This document shows, in pieces, positions 57,714 through 64,000 of a DNA stretch of 64,000 nt. A program made the translations under genes and the position numbers. Under the pieces are notes generated by a model that worked only from the letters and a program-made list of their open reading frames with translations, was not told the origin of the DNA and searched no databases. The stretch is from Flavobacteriia bacterium (GTDB taxonomy: Bacteria > Bacteroidota > Bacteroidia > Flavobacteriales_D > Crocinitomicaceae): the NCBI GenBank assembly GCA_947446925.1, contig CANFHU010000012.1, positions 17,690 through 81,689 of the forward strand. Reading direction: 5' to 3'. The number at the start of each line of letters is the position of its first letter. The first letter of the stretch is position 1.

Positions 57714-59255
57714 TTACTTTTTAAGTATTCCGAAATTCGTGTTAAGTGTTGTGAAAAGTTGTTGTGTTGTGGAATAGGTGTTTTGGAAGTGTACAACATT
57801 TTCTGAAATCCTTTTGGATGGAACATTTTTCATCGTAGTATCTGTGAATGGTATACCTACGGTCAGAATTTGTTTACATCGTTGTGCATCTTCGTAAAGC
57901 CAAGTTCTTCGGTCTCCTGTACTATTTACAGATACAAGCGGTTTGTTTATAGTTGCTTTATCCGAATAAAGTATAGGATTAAAGGCGTATGCAGTATACA
58001 AATTTGTCCAGTCCCAACTAGGGTTTAGTGCGAAAACTACTAAGTCGATATGATTCTTCTTTGTGATTCGATTAATTGCCCGTACTTGATTCTCCAAGTC
58101 TTGATTTTTGAATACGGGGAAACTTGTGTTCGAAATAGTTTTTTTAACTGTTTGTTCTATATGGTGGAATTTGTAAAATAGCGTCGTTCCACAAAGTAAT
58201 ACGATACAAACACTCCACCGAATTCGAGGAGCGAATTTTGAAAACACCAGAAAAAGTGCAATAAATAGTAAAATAGGTAGGGTTAAGTAGAATCTGCTGA
58301 CCGTAAAAAAGATACCAGCATTTTTCAATGGGTATTCTGCTTGTACTTTTGGAATAGCAAAGGTGATTAGTAGTATTACAATACTTGAAACAATAAAAAT
58401 AACAACGTGTTTTGATTTTTTTAGGTAAGCAATTGTGGCTAAAACAGTTAAAGAAATGAGGTAGAAGTAACTATTTGAAAAATGGAAAGGGAGTAGGTAT
58501 TCTAATTTATTTGGATTGGTTAATGTATCTGTAAATGTATGTAGGTCTAATTTTAGTCCAGTAATTTCCAATAATACTTTTTCTGGATGAAGTTTGTAGT
58601 AATATTTACTGCAACTATCTAGTATTAAGAAAGGTAGTGTCCAAAGTATATGCAAATAAAATCGTATGGATTTATAATGATAGGAAGCAGAATACATTAC
58701 GATTGGAAATAGGAGTAAGATTGCACTTTGGTTTGCTATGAAACACAACCCTGATGTAATGAATAGTAAGGGAATGAATTTTTTATTACTTGGATGTAAA
58801 AGTGGGATAAATAATAGCGGTAAAAAAAGAAATGCTTGGACAAAACCGCGTGAAATAGCAGTTAAAAAATTGAATTCAATGGGTAAAAGGATTGCAATTG
58901 CTAAAATACACAGCGACCAAAAGAAATGATTTTTTCGAAACAAAAAGAGTGCAAACAGAATATATGGTAAAATTCCCAGCAAGGTAGTTGTAATCGGTAA
59001 TGCTTTATAAATCGGAACATTTACCCACAATAACGGGATGGATACAAAAGATTCGAGCATGTAATTATAGGGCTGTCCATAAAAATAGGGCTCCTGAAAA
59101 ATACCATTCGCATAATCTACAGCACCATTCCACATTACCAATTGATCGATGTCCCCGTAGTTAAAATTAAAGAAATAAAGTGAGGTCATTCTATCCAGTA
59201 GTAACATGAGTAGCATAACACTAAATAGTATGTTTTTCAATTGTTTAGAAGTCAT
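57714..59255 (-). CDS. Polytopic membrane protein, possible GT-C glycosyltransferase
   Basis: 513 residues with about 10 to 11 hydrophobic segments. An acidic stretch early in the first extracytoplasmic loop (NYGDIDQLVMWNGAVDYANGIFQEPYFYGQPYNYMLES) matches the position of the D-x-D or E-x-D loop in GT-C glycosyltransferases, which use lipid-linked sugars. The C-terminal 120 residues are soluble. Family not certain. It lies next to two other glycosyltransferase-like genes on the same strand. Confidence 0.75.
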   Translation of the reverse strand: MTSKQLKNILFSVMLLMLLLDRMTSLYFFNFNYGDIDQLVMWNGAVDYANGIFQEPYFYGQPYNYMLESFVSIPLLWVNVPIYKALPITTTLLGILPYILFALFLFRKNHFFWSLCILAIAILLPIEFNFLTAISRGFVQAFLFLPLLFIPLLHPSNKKFIPLLFITSGLCFIANQSAILLLFPIVMYSASYHYKSIRFYLHILWTLPFLILDSCSKYYYKLHPEKVLLEITGLKLDLHTFTDTLTNPNKLEYLLPFHFSNSYFYLISLTVLATIAYLKKSKHVVIFIVSSIVILLITFAIPKVQAEYPLKNAGIFFTVSRFYLTLPILLFIALFLVFSKFAPRIRWSVCIVLLCGTTLFYKFHHIEQTVKKTISNTSFPVFKNQDLENQVRAINRITKKNHIDLVVFALNPSWDWTNLYTAYAFNPILYSDKATINKPLVSVNSTGDRRTWLYEDAQRCKQILTVGIPFTDTTMKNVPSKRISENVVHFQNTYSTTQQLFTTLNTNFGILKK

Positions 59256-59355
59256 TTTTACTGAATTGATTTCTTGATTTTTTGGATGGTTAAACGTGTA
59301 AATCGAAACATCTTACATGCAAACTTGAAACAATAAACTCTGAATCATACTCTTA

Positions 59356-59766
59356 TTAATTAAATCTAAAAAAGAAAAATGTAACTGCAGCCCATTCTCT
59401 GTTTACGTTTTTGGCAAAACCAATTGTGTTGTGATTTGCATTTTGAACGGTACCATCGTCTTTGATAAATCCAATTGTGTTGTGGTTTGCATTTTGAACT
59501 GTTCCATCGCTTTTCACAAATCCAACGGTGTTATGATTGCTATTTTGAATGGTTCCATCACTTTTAATAAAACCAATCGTGTTATGGTTACTATTTTGAA
59601 TTGTTCCGTCATTTTTTATAAATCCAACGGTGTTGTGATTACTATTTTGAATGGTTCCATCTGACTTTATAAAACCAGTAGTGTTATGATTGTCCGATTG
59701 TATTGTTTGCCCATTTACAAAGTTGATGCTGATAAATAAAGTTGCTAAAACGATTAATTTTTTCAT
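59356..59766 (-). CDS. Exported repeat protein with six 17-residue repeats
   Basis: Signal peptide MKKLIVLATLFISINFVNGQ, then six nearly identical 17-residue units (NHNTxGFIKxDGTIQNS) coded by 51-bp repeats, and a short tail. The regular NHNT/GFIK/DGT pattern suggests a small beta-solenoid or beta-roll. Repeat number likely changes by slippage. No T9SS signal seen. Function unknown. Confidence 0.85.
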   Translation of the reverse strand: MKKLIVLATLFISINFVNGQTIQSDNHNTTGFIKSDGTIQNSNHNTVGFIKNDGTIQNSNHNTIGFIKSDGTIQNSNHNTVGFVKSDGTVQNANHNTIGFIKDDGTVQNANHNTIGFAKNVNREWAAVTFFFFRFN

Positions 59767-59942
59767 GTTTTTTTCTTTAAATAAGGAACTTTAATTAGGC
59801 TAATATTCGAATTTTTAATCCGCTAATTGCTAAGTTAAAATTAGTAAAAATGATCTGTTTTACGTTGGATATTTCCATATTTACCTTTTTTGAAAAAGTG
59901 AATGGATTAGTGAATATGGATGAGGTAAGGGGTAGATAGCGT

Positions 59943-60710
59943 TTATTTATGTTTAAACCAGCAATCCTCTCGCTCGTTTTCATAGCCTTTAAATAGTGTG
60001 TTTACAGGTGCACCGTGTATCAATTGATTATGGAATTGCGTTCGTGCTACATAATTAAAAGCGCCCATATCACCCGTATATGCTGTTTGATTATCGCTGT
60101 TTGCATAATGATGTATTGCACATAACTTTTCTATAAATTGAAATAATAATGAAGCTTTACCACCGATGATACCACAGTTTAAAAGCGTTTCGTGCGCAAA
60201 TTTGGTTTCATAGTCAGCAAAATCGGATATGTTTTTGCGTAGATGACTGGAGTGCGCTAGCATCCAAGAGTCATTTAGTTTTTTTGGCTCGTCTCCACAA
60301 AAAATAGAAGCAGGATTTTCTAAAAAATAGGAATCTATAAATGGATTTTTTACCACGGTAACATCCGATACATCGGTGATGAAAATATGTTGGAACAGAT
60401 GCAGGTATTGTTGTAAAAATGTTTTGTACACGAAATAGCGATATACGTTAGGGTTAAATCTTGGGTCGTACGTAATTTTTACAAAAGAAATGGAATCGTT
60501 GGTATATTTTTCACAGGTCTCTGGAGTGAAGTTGTTGTGAAAAATAATCCCTTGTAGATTTTTTTCTGTAATAGATGCTGCCCAAGCTTGAACCAATGTA
60601 TAGTCGTCATCTTCGAGTGTTGTATTTCGATTCACATCATATACACTTGTGATATGACAAGCCAGGATTAGGTTGCTGTTTTCAGAAAAACGTGTCGTAT
60701 CCATTACCAT
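59943..60710 (-). CDS. Putative glycosyltransferase-fold protein (255 aa)
   Basis: Rossmann-like start (NLILACHITSVYDVNRNTTL) and a D-x-x-D-type acidic motif HIFITDVSDVTVVKNP, then GIIGGKASLLFQFIEKL and DMGAFNYVARTQF, which recall the acceptor- and metal-site blocks of nucleotide-diphospho-sugar transferases. No signal peptide. Start is 3 bases past the GT2 gene's stop, so the two form a unit. Donor and acceptor unknown. Confidence 0.7.
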   Translation of the reverse strand: MVMDTTRFSENSNLILACHITSVYDVNRNTTLEDDDYTLVQAWAASITEKNLQGIIFHNNFTPETCEKYTNDSISFVKITYDPRFNPNVYRYFVYKTFLQQYLHLFQHIFITDVSDVTVVKNPFIDSYFLENPASIFCGDEPKKLNDSWMLAHSSHLRKNISDFADYETKFAHETLLNCGIIGGKASLLFQFIEKLCAIHHYANSDNQTAYTGDMGAFNYVARTQFHNQLIHGAPVNTLFKGYENEREDCWFKHK

Positions 60711-60713
60711 TTT

Positions 60714-61364
60714 TTATGCTTGAATCAAGTTTGCTTTTTTTATGGTGGCACAGATACTATTTGGGATATTTCGATGGTAAATATAGGTTCTTAGATTCAC
60801 TTTTTTCACTTTAAATTGTTTAGATGCTTTTTCATAAAAATCTGCATCCGCAGCGAATCCACTGATGAAATTAATGCTATTAAATACTTTTTTTCTTCCA
60901 AACAATGTTCCAAACAGAATTGTTTCATCCAGGTGAATAAGTTTCGTCAGATCGTTTTTATCGGGTACAAAATAGTCGTCGAAGCTGTCTGTAATTGTTT
61001 CGGTGGTAGAGCAAATCAGATCCACATGTTTCACTGCATCTAAACAAGCACTTAAATGATTGGATTTGTATGCATCATCCCCATCTAATATGGTGATGTA
61101 TTTACCAATACTATTTAACACCCCACGATTGATAGATTCCGATTGACCACGATTACTATGGCGGATATACACAATTTTGGATTCGTGTTCCTCTATGTAG
61201 TCTAGCAGTTCTTTTCGGTCGTGATCTTTACTACCATCGTCTATTATTATTAACTCAAAGTTTTGGAAATCTTGGTGTAAGACAGAGTCAATCGCTCTTT
61301 TTATTAAGGAAAAGTTGGTGTTGTAAACAGCCATTAATACCGATATTTTCACTTGTTTTAACAT
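60714..61364 (-). CDS. GT2 family glycosyltransferase (short)
   Basis: 216 residues: VKISVLMAVYNTNFSLIKRAIDSVLHQDFQNFELIIIDDGSKD, RGQSESINRGVLNSIGKYITILDGDDAY (D-x-D at the metal site) is the standard GT2 A-type domain. Shorter than usual (about 250-300), ending soon after the acceptor region, but with no sign of truncation. It adds a sugar to a surface glycan or protein. Upstream of the 255-aa gene. Confidence 0.93.
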   Translation of the reverse strand: MLKQVKISVLMAVYNTNFSLIKRAIDSVLHQDFQNFELIIIDDGSKDHDRKELLDYIEEHESKIVYIRHSNRGQSESINRGVLNSIGKYITILDGDDAYKSNHLSACLDAVKHVDLICSTTETITDSFDDYFVPDKNDLTKLIHLDETILFGTLFGRKKVFNSINFISGFAADADFYEKASKQFKVKKVNLRTYIYHRNIPNSICATIKKANLIQA

Positions 61365-61673
61365 GGTTGTTGGATCTACATTGGATACTCAAACTAGATA
61401 AATAGTAAAACGATATCGTGTTTTTTAATCTTTCTAATTTCGTTAATTCCTATGAAAATAGGCAATTTTAGCGTGTATTCGATCAAATTAGTGTTACTAT
61501 TATGCTAATTTCCGATGCAACTCTTTTTATTTTTGGTGCAACAGATTGATTTTTTGTTGGTTATATGAAATATTATTTCAGATCTATAATCGCACGTAGT
61601 TTATAAGAGTTTAGTGTTAATGGGCTTTTACCTGCTGGTATTCTGTCTTACGTTTCATAAATAAGCGTGATAA
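61365..61673. other. AT-rich gap with a diverged attC-like remnant
   Basis: 61602-61630 (TATAAGAGTTTAGTG...) resembles the right end of the two attC-like repeats at 62053 and 62906 but is diverged. The rest of the gap holds nothing recognised. Confidence 0.35.
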
Positions 61674-62021
61674 TCATTTAGATCCAGGTCTTGAAGTTAA
61701 ATAGTTAATTAAGTTTAGTAATATTAGACCCGGTAGGTAAAAAAAAGCGCCAACAATGGTGTAGGTCATCCCTGTATTCATAAAAATGTCAGTCAAATCA
61801 GTTTCGCGTCCTTCTCCGTAAATTTTCTTGTCAATTAGTAACATAAGTCCGAGAAACAAACCTGCTATAACGATTTGCACTATTAGAGCTAAATTTAAAC
61901 TCTTTGTCAACTGTCTTAACGAAAAAGGCATGAAAGCTTTTCTAGTCAAAATGAAAAATAAAACAGGAAGACCAAATGATAGAACTGTCAATAGGATAGT
62001 TATTTCATATTTTCCTGTCAT
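61674..62021 (-). CDS. Small membrane protein, possible cassette gene (115 aa)
   Basis: Three hydrophobic segments (about 7-26, 44-65, 85-105), no signal peptide. Lies immediately left of the first attC-like repeat and right of the diverged remnant at 61602, so it may be the content of a gene cassette. Function unknown. Confidence 0.6.
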   Translation of the reverse strand: MTGKYEITILLTVLSFGLPVLFFILTRKAFMPFSLRQLTKSLNLALIVQIVIAGLFLGLMLLIDKKIYGEGRETDLTDIFMNTGMTYTIVGAFFYLPGLILLNLINYLTSRPGSK

Positions 62022-62052
62022 GATATTGTTTCGTGTTTGTCTATGCTTACTT

Positions 62053-62183
62053 GTAACGTTTTGTTTTTCATCAATGGGCTACCGAAACATTACACCCAAA
62101 ACCCGAAGCGCAGTTTGTTTTCAAATGTAGTAAATGTTTTCTTCGGAATGGGGTATAAGAGCCTAGTGCTAAGGCCTGTTATC
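62053..62183. repeat. attC-like repeat 1 of an integron-like cassette array
   Basis: Starts TTGTAACG and ends GGCCTGTTATCTGAC. Bases 62092-62182 match 62949-63039 at 90 of 91 positions. An internal CCGAAG...CTTCGG hairpin and flanking arms indicate a folded element of about 130 bp, the size of long attC sites. Confidence 0.65.
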
Positions 62184-62349
62184 TGACGCTATTATTTTGC
62201 GATTTTTTCGGCAACCCTACACGAGATAAAATTTCATTTGCCTTTGCTAATTTTTCTGGAAATAATACTTTGTCTCGAAATTGTTCAAGTTTTTTATCGA
62301 AAACAATTACAGGTACTTTAGAATTATTTAATTGATCTATCTTTTTCAT
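62179..62349 (-). CDS. 56-residue partner of the DUF6934-like gene
   Basis: ATG at 62349 to TAA at 62179-62181 encodes MKKIDQLNNSKVPVIVFDKK through VLFPEKLAKANEILSRVGLP to NNSVR. The stop codon lies in the cassette's own boundary sequence (TTATCTGAC). Starts 4 bases after the 151-aa gene. The short KVLFPEKLAKANEILS type peptide is often seen next to DUF6934-like genes in Bacteroidota. Function unknown. Confidence 0.65.
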   Translation of the reverse strand: MKKIDQLNNSKVPVIVFDKKLEQFRDKVLFPEKLAKANEILSRVGLPKKSQNNSVR

Positions 62350-62353
62350 ACGC

Positions 62354-62809
62354 TTAAAAATTTTCCTTTTTAGTTATTAAAAATGCTTCATAATCCTCAC
62401 CAATAACAAATTCCTCCCAAATATTTTCATTTATTGTCAACCCATACACCTTGAAATCTTCATTTATCTCAGCAAGATTGTTTGTAATCCCCATTCTGTA
62501 TAATCTTGTCCTAACTGAAGTACTACCCGTAGCAAATATCCAAGCTTGAGGATATTTTTCAATAAATGCATAAACAGTTGAAGCAACAGTTGCTAAAACT
62601 TTTAAACTATCTCCATTGTTTGTAATAGATAAATCATCTATTTTCTTAGTTTCAAAATTGTAATCACCAAAAGCAAGATTGTAAATGTTTTCTGTTCCAG
62701 TTTCTGAATATTCGACCATTTTATGAATACTACCATTAGGTCCTTCACTTGTAAATTCGTAAATTTTTAATAAACCTTCTGATTTGTATATATATTTCTG
62801 ATTATTCAT
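62354..62809 (-). CDS. DUF6934-like protein (151 aa), cassette A
   Basis: Soluble, mixed alpha/beta: YIYKSEGLLKIYEFTSEGPNGSIHKMVEYSETG...NLAFGDYNFETKKIDDLSITNNGD...VLATVASTVYAFIEKYPQAWIFATGSTSVRTRLYRMGITNNL...FKVYGLTINENIWEEF. The G-S-T-x-x-R-T-R-L-Y block is characteristic of a Bacteroidota family I recognise as DUF6934. It is commonly coupled to a 55-60 residue downstream ORF, as here. A toxin-antitoxin-like role has not been shown. Confidence 0.7.
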   Translation of the reverse strand: MNNQKYIYKSEGLLKIYEFTSEGPNGSIHKMVEYSETGTENIYNLAFGDYNFETKKIDDLSITNNGDSLKVLATVASTVYAFIEKYPQAWIFATGSTSVRTRLYRMGITNNLAEINEDFKVYGLTINENIWEEFVIGEDYEAFLITKKENF

Positions 62810-62905
62810 TATTTATTTTTGTATGCTCTATCAAATTTAGTGATATTTCTAAATTTTTCAAAATCTAATTTTAAGATAGTTTTTAGGTCACTTCGTATAT
62901 TGTCA

Positions 62906-63041
62906 GATAACGTTTTGCGCCTTTAGCGATGGGCGATATCGAGGCAAAACACCCAAAACCCGAAGCGCAGTTTCTTTTCAAATGTAGTAAATGTTTTCTT
63001 CGGAATGGGGTATAAGAGCCTAGTGCTAAGGCCTGTTATGA
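62906..63041. repeat. attC-like repeat 2 of the cassette array
   Basis: GATAAC (62906-62911), L''-like GCCTTTAGC (62919-62927), L'-like GCTAAGGC (63025-63032) and GTTATG (63035-63040). L'' and L' pair apart from one extra T, like the extrahelical base of attC sites. About 135 bp. Confidence 0.65.
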
Positions 63042-63068
63042 GATGCCTTTCTTTTGGATATTAGTAGA

Positions 63069-63374
63069 TTATCCGATACTTAGTTTAAGGTTACGTCCAA
63101 ATCCTTCTCTGAAAATTCTAATTAAAGTCGATAATCTAATATCACTTGCATTATTTTCAATTCTTGAGATGTAATTTTTAGTAGTTCCGCATTTTTCTGC
63201 TAATTGTTCTTGTGTATAACCAAGTTCTTTTCTTAATTCAAGCATCATTGCTCCAAGTTTGAAAGCTTCAAAACCTTCTTCAAATTCATCTCTTTTAGTT
63301 GAACCAATGTCACCGTATTGATTTTTTATTAACTCATCTATGGAAGTTAATTTTGGGTTTACATTTGCGCTCAT
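63069..63374 (-). CDS. XRE-family antitoxin (HigA-like)
   Basis: 101 residues. N-terminal extension, then a complete HTH_3 (MMLELRKELGYTQEQLAEKCGTTKNYISRIENNASDIRLSTLIRIFREGFGRNLKLSI). It neutralises the toxin and represses the operon in this family. The toxin gene stops 1 base upstream, toxin-first order as in higBA. Confidence 0.88.
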   Translation of the reverse strand: MSANVNPKLTSIDELIKNQYGDIGSTKRDEFEEGFEAFKLGAMMLELRKELGYTQEQLAEKCGTTKNYISRIENNASDIRLSTLIRIFREGFGRNLKLSIG

Positions 63375-63375
63375 A

Positions 63376-63738
63376 TTATTTGTTTTTATTTGTTTTTAAT
63401 TCGTCGAAATATTTTGCTTTTATTTTTTCAGCTAATTCTATTTCCTTTTTTGGAGTTTTTTGCGTTTTCTTTTGGAAACCATTAATGATTATTATCAATT
63501 TTCCTTTATCGAAAAAGCTAAATACTCTATAGATATCTGATCCAACTTCAATACGTAATTCAAATAATCCAGTAGTGTTTGTTAGATGTTTGAAATATTT
63601 TTCAGGAACTCTATCTAATGATTCAACCAATTTTATTGTCCAAAGCACTTTTTTCTGTACGTCAGGTTTTAAAGTTTGAAAAAAATCAATAAAATGATTT
63701 TAATAGTATAAAGCTTCTCTTATTTTCTTTTCATTCAT
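63376..63738 (-). pseudogene. HigB/RelE-like toxin (Gp49 family) with in-frame stop
   Basis: The 90 residues readable from GTG 63648 (WTIKLVESLDRVPEKYFKHLTNTTGLFELRIEVGSDIYRVFSFFDKGKLIIIINGFQKKTQKTPKKEIELAEKI) are a Gp49-like mRNA interferase lacking its N-terminus. An ATG at 63738 in the same frame gives MNEKKIREALYY, then TAA at codon 13 (63700-63702), then NHFIDFFQTLKPDVQKKV joining exactly. Family members have a residue there, often Lys, and AAA to TAA is one change. So a single nonsense mutation (or a base error) appears to have disabled the normal start, and a weak GTG-start product may remain. Confidence 0.75.
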
Positions 63739-63857
63739 TAATCAAAGTTACCTAATTAGGAACTATTTTCAAAATGATTTGTAATTATTTTCTTTTGGAG
63801 GATTATGAATTTTCAAAAAGAGTAAGTTAGAACGTCATTTCAAGGTGTCTCATAACG

Positions 63858-64000
63858 GCAGTTCGTCTAAAAACCTCTTTCAAAGTCTAAATTCGAACCT
63901 AAATTCACCTAAAAATAGCAATTATAAGCGACTTTAAAATTCAGTTCTTGAATTTTAGTATTTAAAAGATTTGATTTTATAGTTAGTCTAAAAGTCTTAA
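63858..64000. other. Window end, nothing recognised
   Basis: AT-rich, no ORF. May contain the start of a further cassette element that is cut by the window edge. Confidence 0.3.

Larger units (their letters stand above)
62179..63035. mobile_element. Putative gene cassette A (DUF6934-like pair)
   Basis: Begins TTATCTGAC (62179-62187) just after a G, and its right repeat begins with the complement GTCAGATAAC (62902-62911): the pairing of the cassette start with its own R'' box is the rule for integron cassettes. About 857 bp with two minus-strand genes. No integrase in the window. Confidence 0.6.
63036..63857. mobile_element. Putative gene cassette B (HigBA-like toxin-antitoxin)
   Basis: Starts TTATGAGA (63036) and ends at TCTCATAAC (63848-63856), complementary over nine bases including the preceding G. 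Carries the toxin-antitoxin pair on the minus strand. The following attC-like part differs from repeats 1 and 2. Confidence 0.5.

Noticed and set aside
59795..59983. 62-aa ORF between the 17-aa-repeat gene and the 255-aa glycosyltransferase
   Set aside because: It overlaps the end of the 255-aa gene and has no recognisable features.

Overview
The window is chromosomal DNA of an AT-rich Bacteroidota, most likely Flavobacteriales. The evidence is type IX secretion (T9SS) C-terminal sorting domains on giant surface proteins, a gliding-motility-type C-terminal domain, a Bacteroidota putative porin, short ProRS, and a textbook Bacteroidota promoter (TTTG-N19-TATATTTG) in front of a tandem tRNA-Glu pair. 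Family-level placement is not possible from sequence reading alone.

Layout. 1-2.8 kb: partial acyltransferase, a 38-residue membrane peptide and small unknown genes. 2.8-23.7 kb: two giant, divergently transcribed T9SS-exported surface proteins (2364 and about 3853 aa) around a tyrosine recombinase. A perfect 19-bp inverted repeat (10098-10116 and 11854-11872) brackets the recombinase gene and lies between the two adhesin starts. One end of the bracketed segment carries terminators, the other end carries TAnnTTTG promoter-like elements. I read this as an invertible, self-encoded switch that selects which giant adhesin is transcribed; in the orientation given the 12077 gene would be ON and the 9909 gene OFF. 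23.9-42.5 kb: housekeeping and envelope genes (pseudo-receiver LuxR regulator, clpB, proS, tRNA-Glu x2, rpsT, porin, LpxL-like acyltransferase, rarA, APC permease, serine hydrolase, dnaX with an A10 frameshift site giving tau) and a REP-associated tyrosine transposase with a palindromic low-complexity insert. 42.7-47.4 kb: phenylacetyl-CoA epoxygenase genes paaA, a GreA/B-like gene, paaB, paaC, then a 46-bp perfect palindromic terminator, fabG and an MFS transporter. 47.4-61.4 kb: a 1472-aa type-B T9SS protein, lipoproteins, acyltransferase, methyltransferase, a DUF1801/YdeI protein with a CDGSH iron-sulfur tail, repeat proteins and glycosyltransferases. 61.6-64 kb: an integron-like cassette array without an integrase in the window. 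Two about 130-bp attC-like repeats (91 bp of each 90/91 identical) delimit a DUF6934-like two-gene cassette and a HigBA-like toxin-antitoxin cassette whose toxin has an in-frame stop.

Functional reading: most of the window is concerned with the cell surface (adhesins, porin, lipid A acylation, glycosyl and acyl transfer). The two parts that behave as mobile or switching DNA are the recombinase/adhesin locus at the left and the cassette array at the right edge.
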